This document shows positions 11,113-22,048 of a DNA stretch of 64,000 nucleotides, in pieces; position 1 is the first letter of the stretch, and each line of letters begins with the position of its first letter. The DNA is from Apostichopus japonicus. Lineage: Eukaryota > Echinodermata > Holothuroidea > Aspidochirotida > Stichopodidae. The DNA is taken from assembly GCF_037975245.1 (NCBI RefSeq), contig NC_092574.1, forward strand, positions 4,830,713 to 4,894,712. The letters run 5' to 3'. Under the pieces are notes generated by a model. It had not been told where the DNA came from. It ran no database searches and saw only the letters and a program-made list of their open reading frames with translations. Position numbers and translations under genes: made by a program.

Positions 11113-12612
11113 TTTTACAATACTCAAGTAAAAGGAAGAAAAAAAAAAGGTGATACTTGGAAATAACTTCTTTATTTTTTAATGACAAATCAGTTCATAG
11201 ACAGGATATACCTTCATCCCTCCCACCAATGTTAATACCCTTCAACTACCTGTCCAGAAACAGGTTATCCCTCATCAGATTATTATGCAAATACCATTCA
11301 AAACTTGCAATACATATTTCATAAACATTCTTAGTGATACCTGCATCTACTATTGAGATGGTTGGGTGACAACAGACAGTTCTATAATGTTTCTATTATT
11401 TATAATATTAGCCTGGAGGGCAGTTATTTAATGATACTAAGTAGTCACATGTACATATGGGATAAGCCCTATGGCCTTTTTACTTCACACCAGGTGGCTA
11501 TCCAATTCACACCAGTACATTCTTTTTGGCCTTTTTTTTTTTTAAACATTTGGAAGACCATTTTCAAATGAGGGGAAAGGGAATGGATTTCTCCTAGATA
11601 AAAATAAAAACCCCATCTTACTTTAGCCAGACAGGGCTTGAATCCATAGGTTTGCTTGACAACAAGGAGGTGGCCTTCCATGGCTGCTTGAGTTTACAAA
11701 ACCATGGCACCCCTGCTACCATCAATATCATTTTCTTTAACTTTCATTTATTAACTTAACCTGATTTTGAATTAGTTTTAGATAACTCTTAAGTTTTACA
11801 TTTTTGCCCTCCAGTTTGAAAAAGGAAACAATACTACCATAGCACAAACAACATAAATGTGGAAAGGTTGCTCCCTTTCATTGCAGTCTTAATCGCCCCC
11901 CCACCCCCCGCTCCGACTACCACACCCCTAATTATATACACGAAGAGTGCATTATTGAAATTTTCTTTAAATATAGCCTTATCAGTAAACCTGTGCTACT
12001 GCAAACTGAAAATTCAATTCAAAGATTCTCCCTCTTCACTTTCAACACTTTCATTTCTCCTTCTCTATCCTTTGCCTCACCACCCCTCCCCACCCCCTGT
12101 CCTTCCAACTACCATCCATAACTCCTGCCAATATCAAATTCAGTCACCTTAACATCCCCATAAAGTGTCAGTTGGTCAAGCAACACAATGTTTGTAGACC
12201 AAGAAATCAACAACCGACACCCATTTTAAAAACTTAATTTAAAGCCCCATCAAATAAAGATGCTGTTTTTTCTTCTTTTTCTCTAAACAAGATAAACACA
12301 CAAACACCAAATCCAAAATGTATAAAATTTCAATTCCCATTTTGGATATTCTTCAATTTTTTTTGGCTAAGCCACGTTAAAAAAGTGAGTGTTATTCGTT
12401 TTGGCCTTCCCCCATCTTTGTGTTTCCATTGCAACAAGGTGTAGTTTTCTATACTGAAAAAACAAAACAAATGAAATCAAATTAAACTTAAATAAAAGAT
12501 GATGACAGCACATGCAGGAGAAGAGTGCGAGCCCTCCCAAATACTACCGGCTTATGTATACAAAAGACCTTTTTTCTGAAATCCTTTTTCCGACATCGTG
12601 GCAAATCGAGAG
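11113..12612 (-). other. Possible SRP68 3' UTR and downstream spacer
   Basis: No coding sequence recognised. If the minus-strand SRP68 transcript ends here, the AATAAA complement at 11171-11176 is a candidate polyadenylation signal. This is inference. A minus-strand B-box-like word (GGATTCAAGCC) occurs near 11640. Confidence 0.3.
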
Positions 12613-12943
12613 TTACTTTTCACCCCCGCTCCACCATCCACGCAGGAACCCATCCAGACACCCCTGCGGGGCCGATTTATTCTGTTCCAGTTTCTCGTTC
12701 AAGGAGGGTAACTCTATATGGTTCAGAGCTATGTCAAAGAAGAGCGGTTTGCACGGTGACAGCTTAAAGTTCAGTGGAAATGTAGTGAAGTTGGGCTTGG
12801 CGGCCAGGTTCGGCTGGTTGGCGTTGTACCGGTCAAGCCGTCCGGCTGGTTGGCGTTGTACCGGTCAAGCCGTTCTGCCAGCAGTCCATTGTCCTCTAGA
12901 CCGAGTTGCGCCATTCCTTTGCTGATGGAAGGTTCATTGGAAT
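12613..12943 (-). CDS. SRP68: SRP68, terminal exon, frame broken by a 32-bp duplication
   Basis: SRP68 is a protein of the signal recognition particle; with SRP72 it binds SRP RNA and supports targeting of nascent secretory proteins to the ER. The exon follows a TTTTCAG acceptor (12944-12946) and begins in phase with the donor at 14121, giving FILD/SNEPS across the junction. It then reads SKGMAQLGLEDNGLLAERLD. The far end encodes the family's C-terminal signature: SPCKPLFFDIALNH, then LPSLNEKLEQ, with a stop at 12613-12615 after a tail slightly different from vertebrates. In between, a 32-bp unit is present twice (12811-12842 and 12843-12874). As written, the reading frame shifts there and stops at 12771-12773, losing the signature that in this family contacts SRP72. 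The downstream frame is otherwise clean, so this could be a recent mutation, a heterozygous allele, an assembly error or an early pseudogene. The family match is firm; functional status is open. Confidence 0.85.
12811..12874. repeat. 32-bp tandem duplication inside the SRP68 exon
   Basis: CGGCTGGTTGGCGTTGTACC begins at 12811 and again at 12843; the two 32-bp copies are nearly identical. Because 32 is not a multiple of three, the duplication changes the SRP68 frame. Confidence 0.9.
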
Positions 12944-14121
12944 CTGAAAATGAACGCAGAGAGGTTCTCGGATAACCATGGCCTCTTTCTTTTTTAAGTA
13001 TTCTTGAGGGTATTTTCTATGGGTCAGGATAATCTGGAGGGTGGGGGAAGTCAATTCAATAAACTGTGAGAAACGTCATTGAATTAGGAACCACCTAAGG
13101 CCTTTTCTCATCATTGTCGTAAGCTTGTCACCTTGAGCTACGTGACAGTTCATAAGTAGGGGGGGTATATTCAAGTGGAATTTGAGATTCGAATCCCTGA
13201 ATAGAGAAAGTTTACAAAAACTTGTTAATTTGCAGTCATTTTTTGTTATTGCTGTCACAAACAGAAATGGATACCCACTTTCTATTATTTGTAGATGACA
13301 GAGACTGGTTCAATCGCAGTCTACAAGGCCAGATAAACTCTTTTTATTTTGGCTTTCAATTTCTTTATTCTGACAAATTTCGATAGTACAAAAAAAAACG
13401 GCATTTTTGATCAGGCTTTTGATACTTCCTTGTGATCCCTGGACATCATACATTCAGCAACAAGCAAAAATAACTGTTGTCTGTCCTGTCCACCACAATA
13501 ATCCTATTGTAATATTTTCAGACCCTAATTGCTAGGACTCCCCCCCCCAATCCCCCAAAAAAGGGGTGATAAAGGGCGGTGCTGCTTCCAACCGAATGAT
13601 TCTTTTCACTCATTGTTTAACCAAAGAGATAAATTTGGGAAAGAAAACAACAGATTATAAATATAAAGGCCATTTTTCTCTGAATCATTGTCTATGCTCT
13701 GATGGAATACATTTGTTCCAGTAGCAGGGTTCAATTCCCAGGTTCCAAATGGACATGGCAGTTTAATCTGCATTTTCCTGACGATCAGACCCAAAAGGGA
13801 ACATCGATATGTCTCTCCACCGTTATCCCAAAGAAGAAACCTTTCAAAAACTCAAGGGTACTAAAGGGATTTCTTCCTTTTAAATTAACCAGGGTCCTAC
13901 ACTAAATTAACAGGGTAGTAGCATGATGGTCTGTCTGATTCCCCCTCCCCCCACCAAATTTCTTTTCTTCATGTTTTGGTATTCATCCTTTCATATATAG
14001 TCCATCTTGCCTTTAGAAAAACAATAATCCTTAATCTTCATCCAAAGCAGCAAAAAGTTTCTTTCCAAACACAGTAAATTGATTATTATTATTATTATAT
14101 TATATTATTATAAGTACATAC
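12944..14121 (-). other. SRP68: SRP68 intron
   Basis: GT-AG intron on the minus strand between the two SRP68 exons: donor GTATGT at 14121-14116, acceptor CAG at 12946-12944. It holds an ATT microsatellite at 14084-14112 and scattered B-box-like words (GATTCGAATCC near 13190, GGTTCAATTCC near 13730) that may be remnants of tRNA-derived SINEs. Confidence 0.75.
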
Positions 14122-14200
14122 CTAGAATGAAGGCCACCTGAGCAGAGTACTTCAAGTCGTTGATATCTTGCGCAAGAGTGTCCAATTCCTCTACCTCCAC
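14122..14200 (-). CDS. SRP68: SRP68, penultimate exon
   Basis: A 79-bp exon between an ATCGATAG acceptor and the donor CTAG/GTATGT. It reads VEVEELDTLAQDIND, then LKYSAQVAFIL, and leaves one base that completes an aspartate codon with the next exon. This matches the SRP68 stretch just before the C-terminal signature (vertebrate pattern: helix ending in QAAAILD). Start phase 0, end phase 1. The exons further 5' are not identified in this window, and a LINE of about 4.3 kb occupies the upstream intron from 14411. Same strand and correct phase as the exon at 12613-12943. Confidence 0.8.
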
Positions 14201-15225
14201 CTATCGATTAAATGAAACCAAAATCTAATCATGATGTCTTCCACATTAAGATTTTTAAGGGAGTGTCACTACCTGACAAGCCCTATAGGGTTTTCTAGTA
14301 CACTTCCTTTCACAAGTTTTGTTTCTTATCTCCTTCTAGGTCATACGTCATACTTACGTTAAGATAGAACAAAAATAAATAAATGAAATGAAATAAATGA
14401 ATTAGTTACCTTTTTTTTTAATTCGAGTAAAAGTTTGTTTTTGTCGTTGTTTATATCGAATCAAAAGAAGTTTAACCCCTGGTCGACCTGGCGAAAGGTC
14501 CTACAGGGATAATAAGTTTGTTTTTAAAGAATAGACATTTTTTTCTTTTTCTTGGAAAAGTTGTCTATGTTCAGTCAGGGAATTGCTGGTAAATGAAGTC
14601 TTATATATTTACATTGGACAGGATAGCCATAATCATACCCGAGGTCGGAGTCGAAGAGCCAATGAGGGAGGGATTTCTAAAGGAGAGGAATTTCTAAGTA
14701 CTGAGGATTGTGGAGATGGAGTGGTTTCTATTGTTTGGGTAGGGAGTGGTTGTGGTTTCTATTGTTTGGTAAGGGAGTGGTAACTTTATGTTTTAATCAA
14801 TCGGTCATTGTTGGAGTTGTTTGTTTTGTTCTGTATATATAGTATACTTGGAGTCGGGGCCTAGACCCATTTAGGAAAGGATTTTTTTAATGGAATGAGA
14901 CTTTAAGTAGTAACAATTGTGAATACAGAAAGGGTTTGGTTTTTGAGTAGTGAGCTGTTGCGACTTTGTATTTCAGGGGGAGGTCTTCAATCAAAGGGTC
15001 GTTCTCGAGGTGTTTTTGTATAACTTGGTGTTGAATTCTTCAAGTCGGGTGAAAGTAGATTTTGTGTTTCCTGCACGGAGAACGTACAAAGTAGCAATAT
15101 AGGTAGGGATTTTGAGTGCGAGTCGATAAGCTGTGGTGTGGATTCTGTTTAAAATTTGTTTATTGGGATTAGAGATGGTAAGCAGGGAGATGCTCCCGTA
15201 ACTGAGAATCGGTTTTACTTTGGAT

Positions 15226-16100
15226 TTATAGATTTGGATAATGGTTTTTCGGAGGGAAGTTATATTTGTGTGAGAGGATTTGAATGGATTTAAGTTGGGA
15301 CCAGCAGCGTCCTGCAGTTCTGTTACAATGTAGATTAAACGATAATTTGCTATCGAAATTAAGTGGTACCGAGGAAGGTTGCATTAGGAGTAGCAGTGAT
15401 TGAGGTGTTGAAAGATTAATTTTGGAAATATGGTGTTGGTATTTTGAGTTTATTATGGAGAAATTGGCAAAGTTAGATTTTGAGGGATTTATTTTTGTTC
15501 TCCACATCGAGCACCAATTTGCGAGATGTGTAATTGCTTTTTTAATATTTAGTTCTGTCATATAGATATTTTTACTGGTGCTCCAAATGGCTATGTCGTC
15601 AGTGTACTGACTATAGTTGCATTTAGATAGGGGCGGGGTGTTCAAATCATTAACAAATAGGGTGTAGGGGAGGGGGCTGAGAACAGTGCCCTGTGGAGTA
15701 CCTGCACGAAGTGGAATAGGTTTTGATTGTTGGTTTTTGTAGCATATTTTTGCATTGCGCTCACATAGGAAAAAGGAAAGAAGTCTGGTGTTATTGGCGG
15801 GGAGATTAAAGTTAAGTAGTTAAATTCTAATGCCAATGTGCCAAGTTTTGTCGAACGCCTTTTCGGAAGAGGGCAGTGGTATCATGTTTTTTTATGAAGC
15901 CGATGCGACTTTCTTCGGAAAGGCGAAAAGTTGGTTTATTGTAGATTTGTGTTCACGGAATTAGCCTGATTGATACGGGCAAAGTGATTATTTTGCTCTA
16001 GGTGGGTTCTGGTGCAGCTTTCTATAATTCTTTTGAAAATCTTACCTAAGGCTGGCAGGAGACTAATTGGTCGATAGTTTTGAATTTTGGTGTGTCTTTA
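15226..16100 (-). pseudogene. LINE reverse transcriptase remnant
   Basis: Minus-strand frames show LLPALGKIFKRIIESC at about 16020-16065, then the catalytic box in the form QYTDDIAIWSTSKN near 15580-15620 (YXDD). WCSMWRTKINPSKS follows. Several stops and frameshifts separate these blocks, so it is not functional. Confidence 0.8.
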
Positions 16101-16929
16101 CTTAGTTTCGGTATTAAAATCATTTTAGCGGATTTCCACAGGGTTTGGAAATAAGGAGTTTGTTTAATAATGGGAAAATATGAGAATTAATGAATATCGG
16201 AGGCCGACGGAGGGGAATCATTAAGCATTAGGTCATTTATGTTGTCAAGACCAGGGGAGGAGGCATTTTTGCATACTTAGTGGCACTATACCAATTGTTT
16301 ATATCTATTTCTTTGAGTAGAGGGATGTTTGTGTTGAGACATCCTTAGAAGTCGGGGATAAAACTGGTTGCATTACAGATAATTGTACGGTCTATTTTGT
16401 GTTGGAATCTGTTATCGTATGGAGGGCCATCTAAGATATTGAATATAGTTTTCAAGTACGATTCAATAAGCTTTATTTGGTCTTAAGTTTTTGTGATCAG
16501 GTTACCTACTTTATCTCTAAGGCATTGGTCTGTATTACGTGTGTTTTGGTTTTAGTCATTAATGATTGAATCGCATTTGTTTTGGACTCGGTTTTGGTTG
16601 ACCGCCGATATTTGTCTATTTATTTGTTTTTTAAGTTGGTTACTTTGGGTTTTTAGAGTTGGATCAGGGGAGATCATATAGGTTTTATGTAGGCGACGTC
16701 TAAGTTAATTAGTGTAAGAATATTCCTATTTAGTTTTCGGTTTCTGGTTTGTTTTTAAGCGGCAGTGTTTTTTGAAGGTATTGAAAATATGTTGGGCAAT
16801 GCTGTCACAATATATGCCGATGTAATTTAGCTTGTTGTTGTGGTAATTGTGGATAGTGTTTTTTGTTACGAGTTCCTTTTTAAATGATGTCCAGTCTGTT
16901 TTATTGTAATTATACGTTAATTCGTTATT

Positions 16930-17480
16930 TTGGATGCGACTGAGGTTTATGTCTAGCTCAAAAAGGAGTGGAAAATGATCACTGATTAGGTCATCTTCTA
17001 GGATTTGAATCGAATGAGTTTTAGTTGCAAGGTGGTTTGAGGTTATGGCGTAGTCAAGTAGTTCAGTATTATTGTTTATTGGGTTTATCCTAGTTTTGGT
17101 ATTTTGGTTAATTATTGTTAAGTTGTGTTTTATAACATATTTCTAAAAGGGATATGCCATGTTCAGATATTTTGGTGCTACCAAAAATGATGTGGTGGGC
17201 ATTTAGATCTCCTAGTAGTATTGTATTTTTATTAGAACTTTTTTTTTTATTGTGGATATGGGCTCATTTGGGGACTATAAAAGCCAATATTGTGGAGAGG
17301 TTTATTGCCTCTTTCCAGTACAATTTCATTTTTTGTTTGGGTTGGGTTTGGGAGGAGGGTGGCTTTGAGGTTGTTTTTTTCAGCAATAAGTACTCCTCCC
17401 ATTGTGTGAGAGATATCGTGTCTGAAAGTTTGGTAACCAGGGATGCTAAGGTGGGAATTTGTGTTTAGTTTCGTTTAACG
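16930..17480 (-). pseudogene. LINE endonuclease domain remnant
   Basis: Minus-strand translation shows LLGDLNAHHIIFG near 17155-17235 (the GDxNAHH motif of LINE endonucleases) and LISDHFPLLFEL near 16960-17000 (the terminal SDH motif). Some frame breaks occur. Known role in the family: nicking target DNA to prime reverse transcription. Confidence 0.8.
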
Positions 17481-17849
17481 AAATGATATCCGGGGAGTGG
17501 TTGGTGAATATACTAAGTAGGAGGCTTAATTTTGGAAGGATACTGTTGATGTTTAGGTGGAGGAACTTGACCAAAGGAAGAGTGTGCCTGTCATGTAGGT
17601 GATTGAGGAGGGCTAAATATTGAAGGTTGGTGGAGATGTTCTATAATTACAGTTTTGGGGATATTTAAGTTTAGGTGTTTTAGTGTTAACACGGTGGCAT
17701 AACTGGCAAGGTCGTCGGATTTAATATTAATGTCGGCTTTTTGGAAGGTGTATTGTACTAATTCAATTACAAAGGTTGCGATATTAAGTTTTTCTTCAGT
17801 GGCGATTTTATTTCTTATTTCAATTTTATGGGTAGATTTGGTTACATTC

Positions 17850-18090
17850 GCGTAGGTTCTTTGTTCTTGTTGTTTGTTATTAGCTTCAGTTTTAGCTTCT
17901 TTAAATTTTGGGCATCCTTTGTTAAGGGCGACATGAGTCCCTGAGCAATTGGCACATTTTGTGTTTTCTTTTGGTTCGGGACAGTCTTCAACTCTGTGGT
18001 TTTTGCCACATCTGAGACATCTGGTTTGATTTTTGCAAGTATGGTGGGTGTGTCCAAAAAGTTGACATTTGAAACATTGAGTGATTTGGG
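17850..18090 (-). pseudogene. LINE ORF1 remnant with CCHC zinc knuckles
   Basis: In the minus-strand frame: CFKCQLFGHTHHTC (CX2CX4HX4C), then CLRCGKNHRVEDC (CX2CX3HX4C), then CANCSGTHVALNKGC. This triple knuckle is typical of the nucleic-acid-binding ORF1 protein of Jockey/I-type LINEs. A C/G-run near 18090 shifts the frame; upstream, TFEEQEP and SLIKQGFYLGYYKHK still fit the family. Confidence 0.8.
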
Positions 18091-18750
18091 GGGGGGGGGT
18101 CTTGGCATTCTTCTGTTTGTGTTTATAGTATCCTAAGTAGAAACCTTGTTTGATTAGGGATTGTTGAGGTTCTTGTTCTTCAAACGTTATTTTTACTTTC
18201 CAAGTTGGATTTTTTTAAGGCATGATTAATGAGTCTTTAAGTTGTATTGGGGGTGTATTCTTGGTCTTGTTCTTGTTCTTGTTCAATATCTTTGATTTGA
18301 ATTTCAGGGTTTATGCCACAGGGTACTACGGAGAAGTTTCTTTGTCTTACCTTTTGGGGGATTCTTGATTTGGGGTTGCCTAGTTTAGTCCATGGGTTCA
18401 GGAGGATATTTGCAGATTTAGGGTCATAGGGGTGATTAGGATGTTGTTACTACGAAGACGGTTTATATTTGAGATCATGGCATCTGCTTTTTCTTCATTG
18501 ATTAGTTTAGCAAGTGTTATTGGGTTTTTTGATAGTTCTGGTAAGATTCCTGATACAATGATTGTTTAAGTGGAATTTTTGGTGGTTGGTTTGAAGTTAG
18601 GAGATGGGTTTAATTTCAGCGGAGTTTGGACTTAGTCTTTTTCTGCTATTTTTGTACAGGGATCCAGTCATTATTGTCTGTGCCAAAATCCTGTGTGCCA
18701 AAATTGTCTGTGTACCAAAATTGTCTGTGCCAAAAAAGAGGTTTAGGTTT

Positions 18751-19387
18751 TCGACTAGGGGGGCGGTTATAGGTGGATAAGGGGTTGTCATATTGGCAAA
18801 ACAGCCCCTCCCTACAGGTTTTAAATGGCTTCTATACAATGAAATTGATCATAGACTTCACTTACCAGAAAGAATTAGTCTCCAGCCTAAGACGGCAGAC
18901 GGAAAGAATAGGAACTCCTTTTGAAGAGACACACTATGAATCGAAAGTGTACTCGGTAGCGTTGTGTTGGTATCCAAGGACGCGTACGTTTTGTAAATGG
19001 CGGGTAAGTAATAGAGTGAAGGGTGATGGGGTGGCGCTATGTCAAAAAGCTAACTGTTGACCAACATAATCCTCAGATCCCTAATGAAAGGAGAGGAATG
19101 CAAAAGAAATTAGCCAATTTTCTTCAAAGTACATCTCGTACATTTAGCAAAAAACATTAAACACTAATAAGCAACTAATTCCAACAAAGTTTAGACTGTG
19201 ATTGAAACTTTACTGGTGGAAACATAAGTAAATATATACTACATTTTTAGGAACCTTTCTTTCCTATGACTAACCTTGACTGTATATTGCAACTTTCCAG
19301 CTTAGCTGGTGTTTTTCCATCAAATCAGCTCATCTTTGAGTTTTCTGATCTTGACAACAATCAACTGTCTTTTTAATTTACCGCAAC
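18751..19387. other. Unassigned spacer with a possible plus-strand exon
   Basis: After a CCCTCCCTACAG acceptor-like site (to 18818) a plus-strand frame reads GFKWLLYNEIDHRLHLPERI before a stop about 35 codons in, and GGCGG/GTAAGT at 19002-19010 resembles a donor. Not recognised and weakly supported. The part from about 19160 to 19385 contains decayed units of the 69-bp satellite found at 21.2-21.85 kb. Confidence 0.25.
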
Positions 19388-21192
19388 CAGTGGCGTAACC
19401 AGGATTTTTTCAGTTGGGGGGCACTGGGGGGCTTGAACATTTCCTAGGGGGCTTGACAAGTTTCTTGTTACTATCTAAGCGGAGCGCCACCATGAGTTGG
19501 CGCGCAGCGTACCAAAATTTTTTAGCTAAATATTCCTCTCCTAGATCGTTGGAAATGACACTTCCCAGGCCTTCAAGGTGCCTTAAAGTTTTCTCAACAT
19601 CCTTTATTTTGAGATCCCATGTTTTGATATGGTCATCAAATAGTTAAGTAAAATAGAAAAAAAAAAATCTGGTAAGACTTTACTTTGAAATATCATGACA
19701 TATCTTTTGTAAGTTTGACACCGGCATTGACATTTTTCGACAAATCTGCAAATTGCGCGTGGAAAATAAAGAAAGATTGACTGGGGCTTTCAGCCAAGTA
19801 ACATACTGAAATGACCGAACTATATGTAAAACAGACATCAAAGATTGCGTCTGAAATATTATTAGGGTGATAGACTGATTGGCCGGCAGTGGCGGAGCTA
19901 GGGATATTGGTCAGGGGGGCGAGAATGGCCTGTAGGGGCGCTTTCGACACTATCTAAGCAGAGCGCCACCACAGGTTGGCGCGGAGCGGACAGAATTTTT
20001 TGAGTAAAGATATTCCTAGATCGCCGGAAATGACCCTTTCCGGGCCTTGCTAATTTGCAGATAAACGAAGAATAAATATGTGTGACAATTCGGAAGTTTA
20101 TATGGGTGTTGATAGTAAGTACATGCGTTTCATCGCAATCCCTGTGGTATCTTTGTGAGTGCTCATGTTTTCGAAAAAAAAAAGATCGAAAACCCTGTAC
20201 AGTTCTTGGAAAGAGTTTTGTACAACAGAATTAAGTGCCGATAAATTAAATACCGCCGTACGTTAGAGCATTTTGTCAGTAAACTACACGAACAAAATGT
20301 GACAAATGTCGATAGGTAGATGAGAGTGCAATATAAAAAAGTCAATAATCGCGAATAAGTAAAAAGTGCTAAAAAGCTGAAAAGGGCGCCAGCAGTCCAT
20401 TTGAGTCCGTCGGGGGGGGGGGGCATCCGATCCCCTGACTGTTTGGACGCTCCGCCACTGTTGGCTGGTAGTTCTCAGTGATAGTGTTGTCTCCTTTCTT
20501 GAAAATTTGTATTTTTAGAGGTTTTAAGAGCATTAGGGTACGTCCCAGAAGTGAAAACCCGATTGAAAATTTAACAGGGTAACGAGGCTATGACGCGAGC
20601 AATGATGTGAGAAACATGTGTATGATGTCAGCCTTTTTTACCTTTTAACATCTTCTTTGGCATTCCAGTACTTGGAAACCATCTTTCTATAAGGGTATAG
20701 TATTGCTCACTAGCTTGTTTGATCAGTTAATGCGCACTGGTTACAAGATACTGATTGGCTGTTTGTATTAGTATTTATTTGTATGTTAAGGATTATGGAT
20801 ATTTTAAAAAATAGTGACCAAGGCAAAGTTTGCCCGAACAGTCGAACACACAGATTCAGTAGTAAACATTATGTGTGTTGTAGTCTTGTAGAGCAGGAAT
20901 TTATATTATTCGACGGTCGTTAACATGCGTTTTCAGTACAGTGAGACTACTGTAGACTTCTCGGCCTATGCGCTACGTCACATCTGGTTTTTCAGCAACT
21001 ATAGCCTACTGCTGGTCCGTGGTCGAAGGGTCGTTCATGAGTGGTCATCATGGAGATTCGAGACCATTCAGACCAATGATAAATTTTTCGCACATGCAAT
21101 TTTTTTTTTCGACACCCAAAATCCCAGTGGGGGGTGAGAAGCTTTCATTGGGGGCTGTTGCCCCCCCACGCCCCCCCCTAGCTACGCCACTG
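19388..21192. mobile_element. hAT element (outer), interrupted by a second hAT element
   Basis: Left end CAGTGGCGTAACCAGG, right end TAGCTACGCCACTG. The flanks ACCGCAAC (19380-19387) and ACCACAAC (21193-21200) match at 7 of 8 bases, the 8-bp target duplication expected for hAT. It carries the TCTAAGCGGAGCGCCACCAT...GTTGGCGCG core at 19473-19505. Without the nested copy it is about 1.2 kb and encodes no recognisable transposase. It appears to have inserted into 69-bp satellite DNA. Confidence 0.75.
19887..20460. mobile_element. hAT MITE (inner, nested), 574 bp
   Basis: Perfect 12-bp terminal inverted repeats CAGTGGCGGAGC and GCTCCGCCACTG. The flanks TTGGCCGG (19879-19886) and TTGGCTGG (20461-20468) match at 7 of 8, giving the target duplication. 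It carries the same TCTAAGC.GAGCGCCACCA core as its host element, so it is a relative that jumped into it. No transposase. Confidence 0.85.
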
Positions 21193-21850
21193 ACCACAAC
21201 CCAGACCACACTAATTGGCAACTCTTTCCAACAGTCTAAGGCAACAAACATCAATTTAAGACAACGAAATTACTAACTACAAAATGATTCCAACAACTAA
21301 GGCACCAGGTCTCATTAATTTAGCACAAAACAGACCACACTAGTTAGCAACTCATATCAATAAACTAAGGCAAAACTTATAAATTTAAAACAAACACACC
21401 ACACTAATTACCAACAAATTATCACAGCACTCCTCTTCAATTAAGCACAAACAGATCACACTAATTAGCTACTCATTCCACCAAACTAAGGCACAATGTC
21501 TCTTTAATTTATCACAAAACAGACCACACCAAATACCGACTTGTTCCAACATGCTAAGGCACCGTGTCTCGTACACTTAGCACAAAAACTTACCACACCA
21601 AATACCGACTGGTTCCAACAGTCTAAGGCACTGTGTCTCGTACATTTAGCACAAAAACTGACGACACCAAATACCGACTGGTTCCAACAGGCTAAGGCAC
21701 CATGTCTCGTACATTAAGCACACCAAATACCGACTGGTCCCAACAGGCTAAGGCACAGTGTCTCCTACATTTAGCACAAAAATAGACCACACCGAATACT
21801 GACTGGTTCCAACAGGCTAAGGCACCGTGTCTCCTACATTAAGCACTGAT
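21193..21850. repeat. 69-bp satellite, about 9 units, decayed to the left
   Basis: Units of the form ACCACACCAAATACCGACTG, GTTCCAACAGTCTAAGGCAC, TGTGTCTCGTACATTTAGCA, CAAAAACTG recur every 69 bp. The right-hand units are well conserved and the left-hand ones degenerate. Similar decayed units occur left of the hAT insertion (19160-19385), and the words GATCTTGRCAACAATCAACTGT occur both at 19347 and 21847. Confidence 0.8.
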
Positions 21851-21930
21851 CTTGGCAACAATCAACTGTTGAGAGGATAAGACTGATGTTAATGATTCTG
21901 GCTCACACTGATGTTTCCCTTGAATCTTAC

Positions 21931-22048
21931 TTTTTCTCCAATTTCTGTTAAATCACCTCGAGATAACACTTCCAGTACTCTCTGTAGAGGACAGGCTTGA
22001 AGGATCTTCTCGTATTTGGTGGAGTTAATGATCTTTCGACCACTTGTT
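21931..22048 (-). CDS. Candidate internal exon, unrecognised protein
   Basis: On the minus strand, acceptor AGGTTTAG precedes 22048 and donor GTAAGA follows 21931. One base plus exactly 39 codons stay open, reading TSGRKIINSTKYEKILQACP then LQRVLEVLSRGDLTEIGEK. The composition is protein-like and the exon ends in phase 0. It is on the SRP68 strand and its end phase would fit the exon at 14200, but the sequence does not resemble SRP68 as I know it, so it may belong to another gene or to an old transposon-derived gene. Confidence 0.35.

Larger units (their letters stand above)
14411..18750 (-). mobile_element. Nearly full-length LINE, Jockey superfamily, decayed
   Basis: On the minus strand, in order: a gag-like ORF1 with three zinc knuckles (17850-18090), an AP endonuclease (about 16930-17480), a reverse transcriptase (about 15230-16100) and the post-RT region (to about 14450). 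An A-rich 3' tail shows as a T-run on the plus strand at 14411-14418. The 5' boundary near 18740 is uncertain; short TTGTCTGTGCCAAAA repeats lie at 18672-18740. Frameshifts and stops interrupt both ORFs. It lies in an intron of SRP68 in the same orientation. Confidence 0.8.

Noticed and set aside
20925-21276. Open frames inside the outer hAT element as transposase
   Set aside because: No hAT dimerisation or catalytic motif is visible; the element appears non-autonomous.
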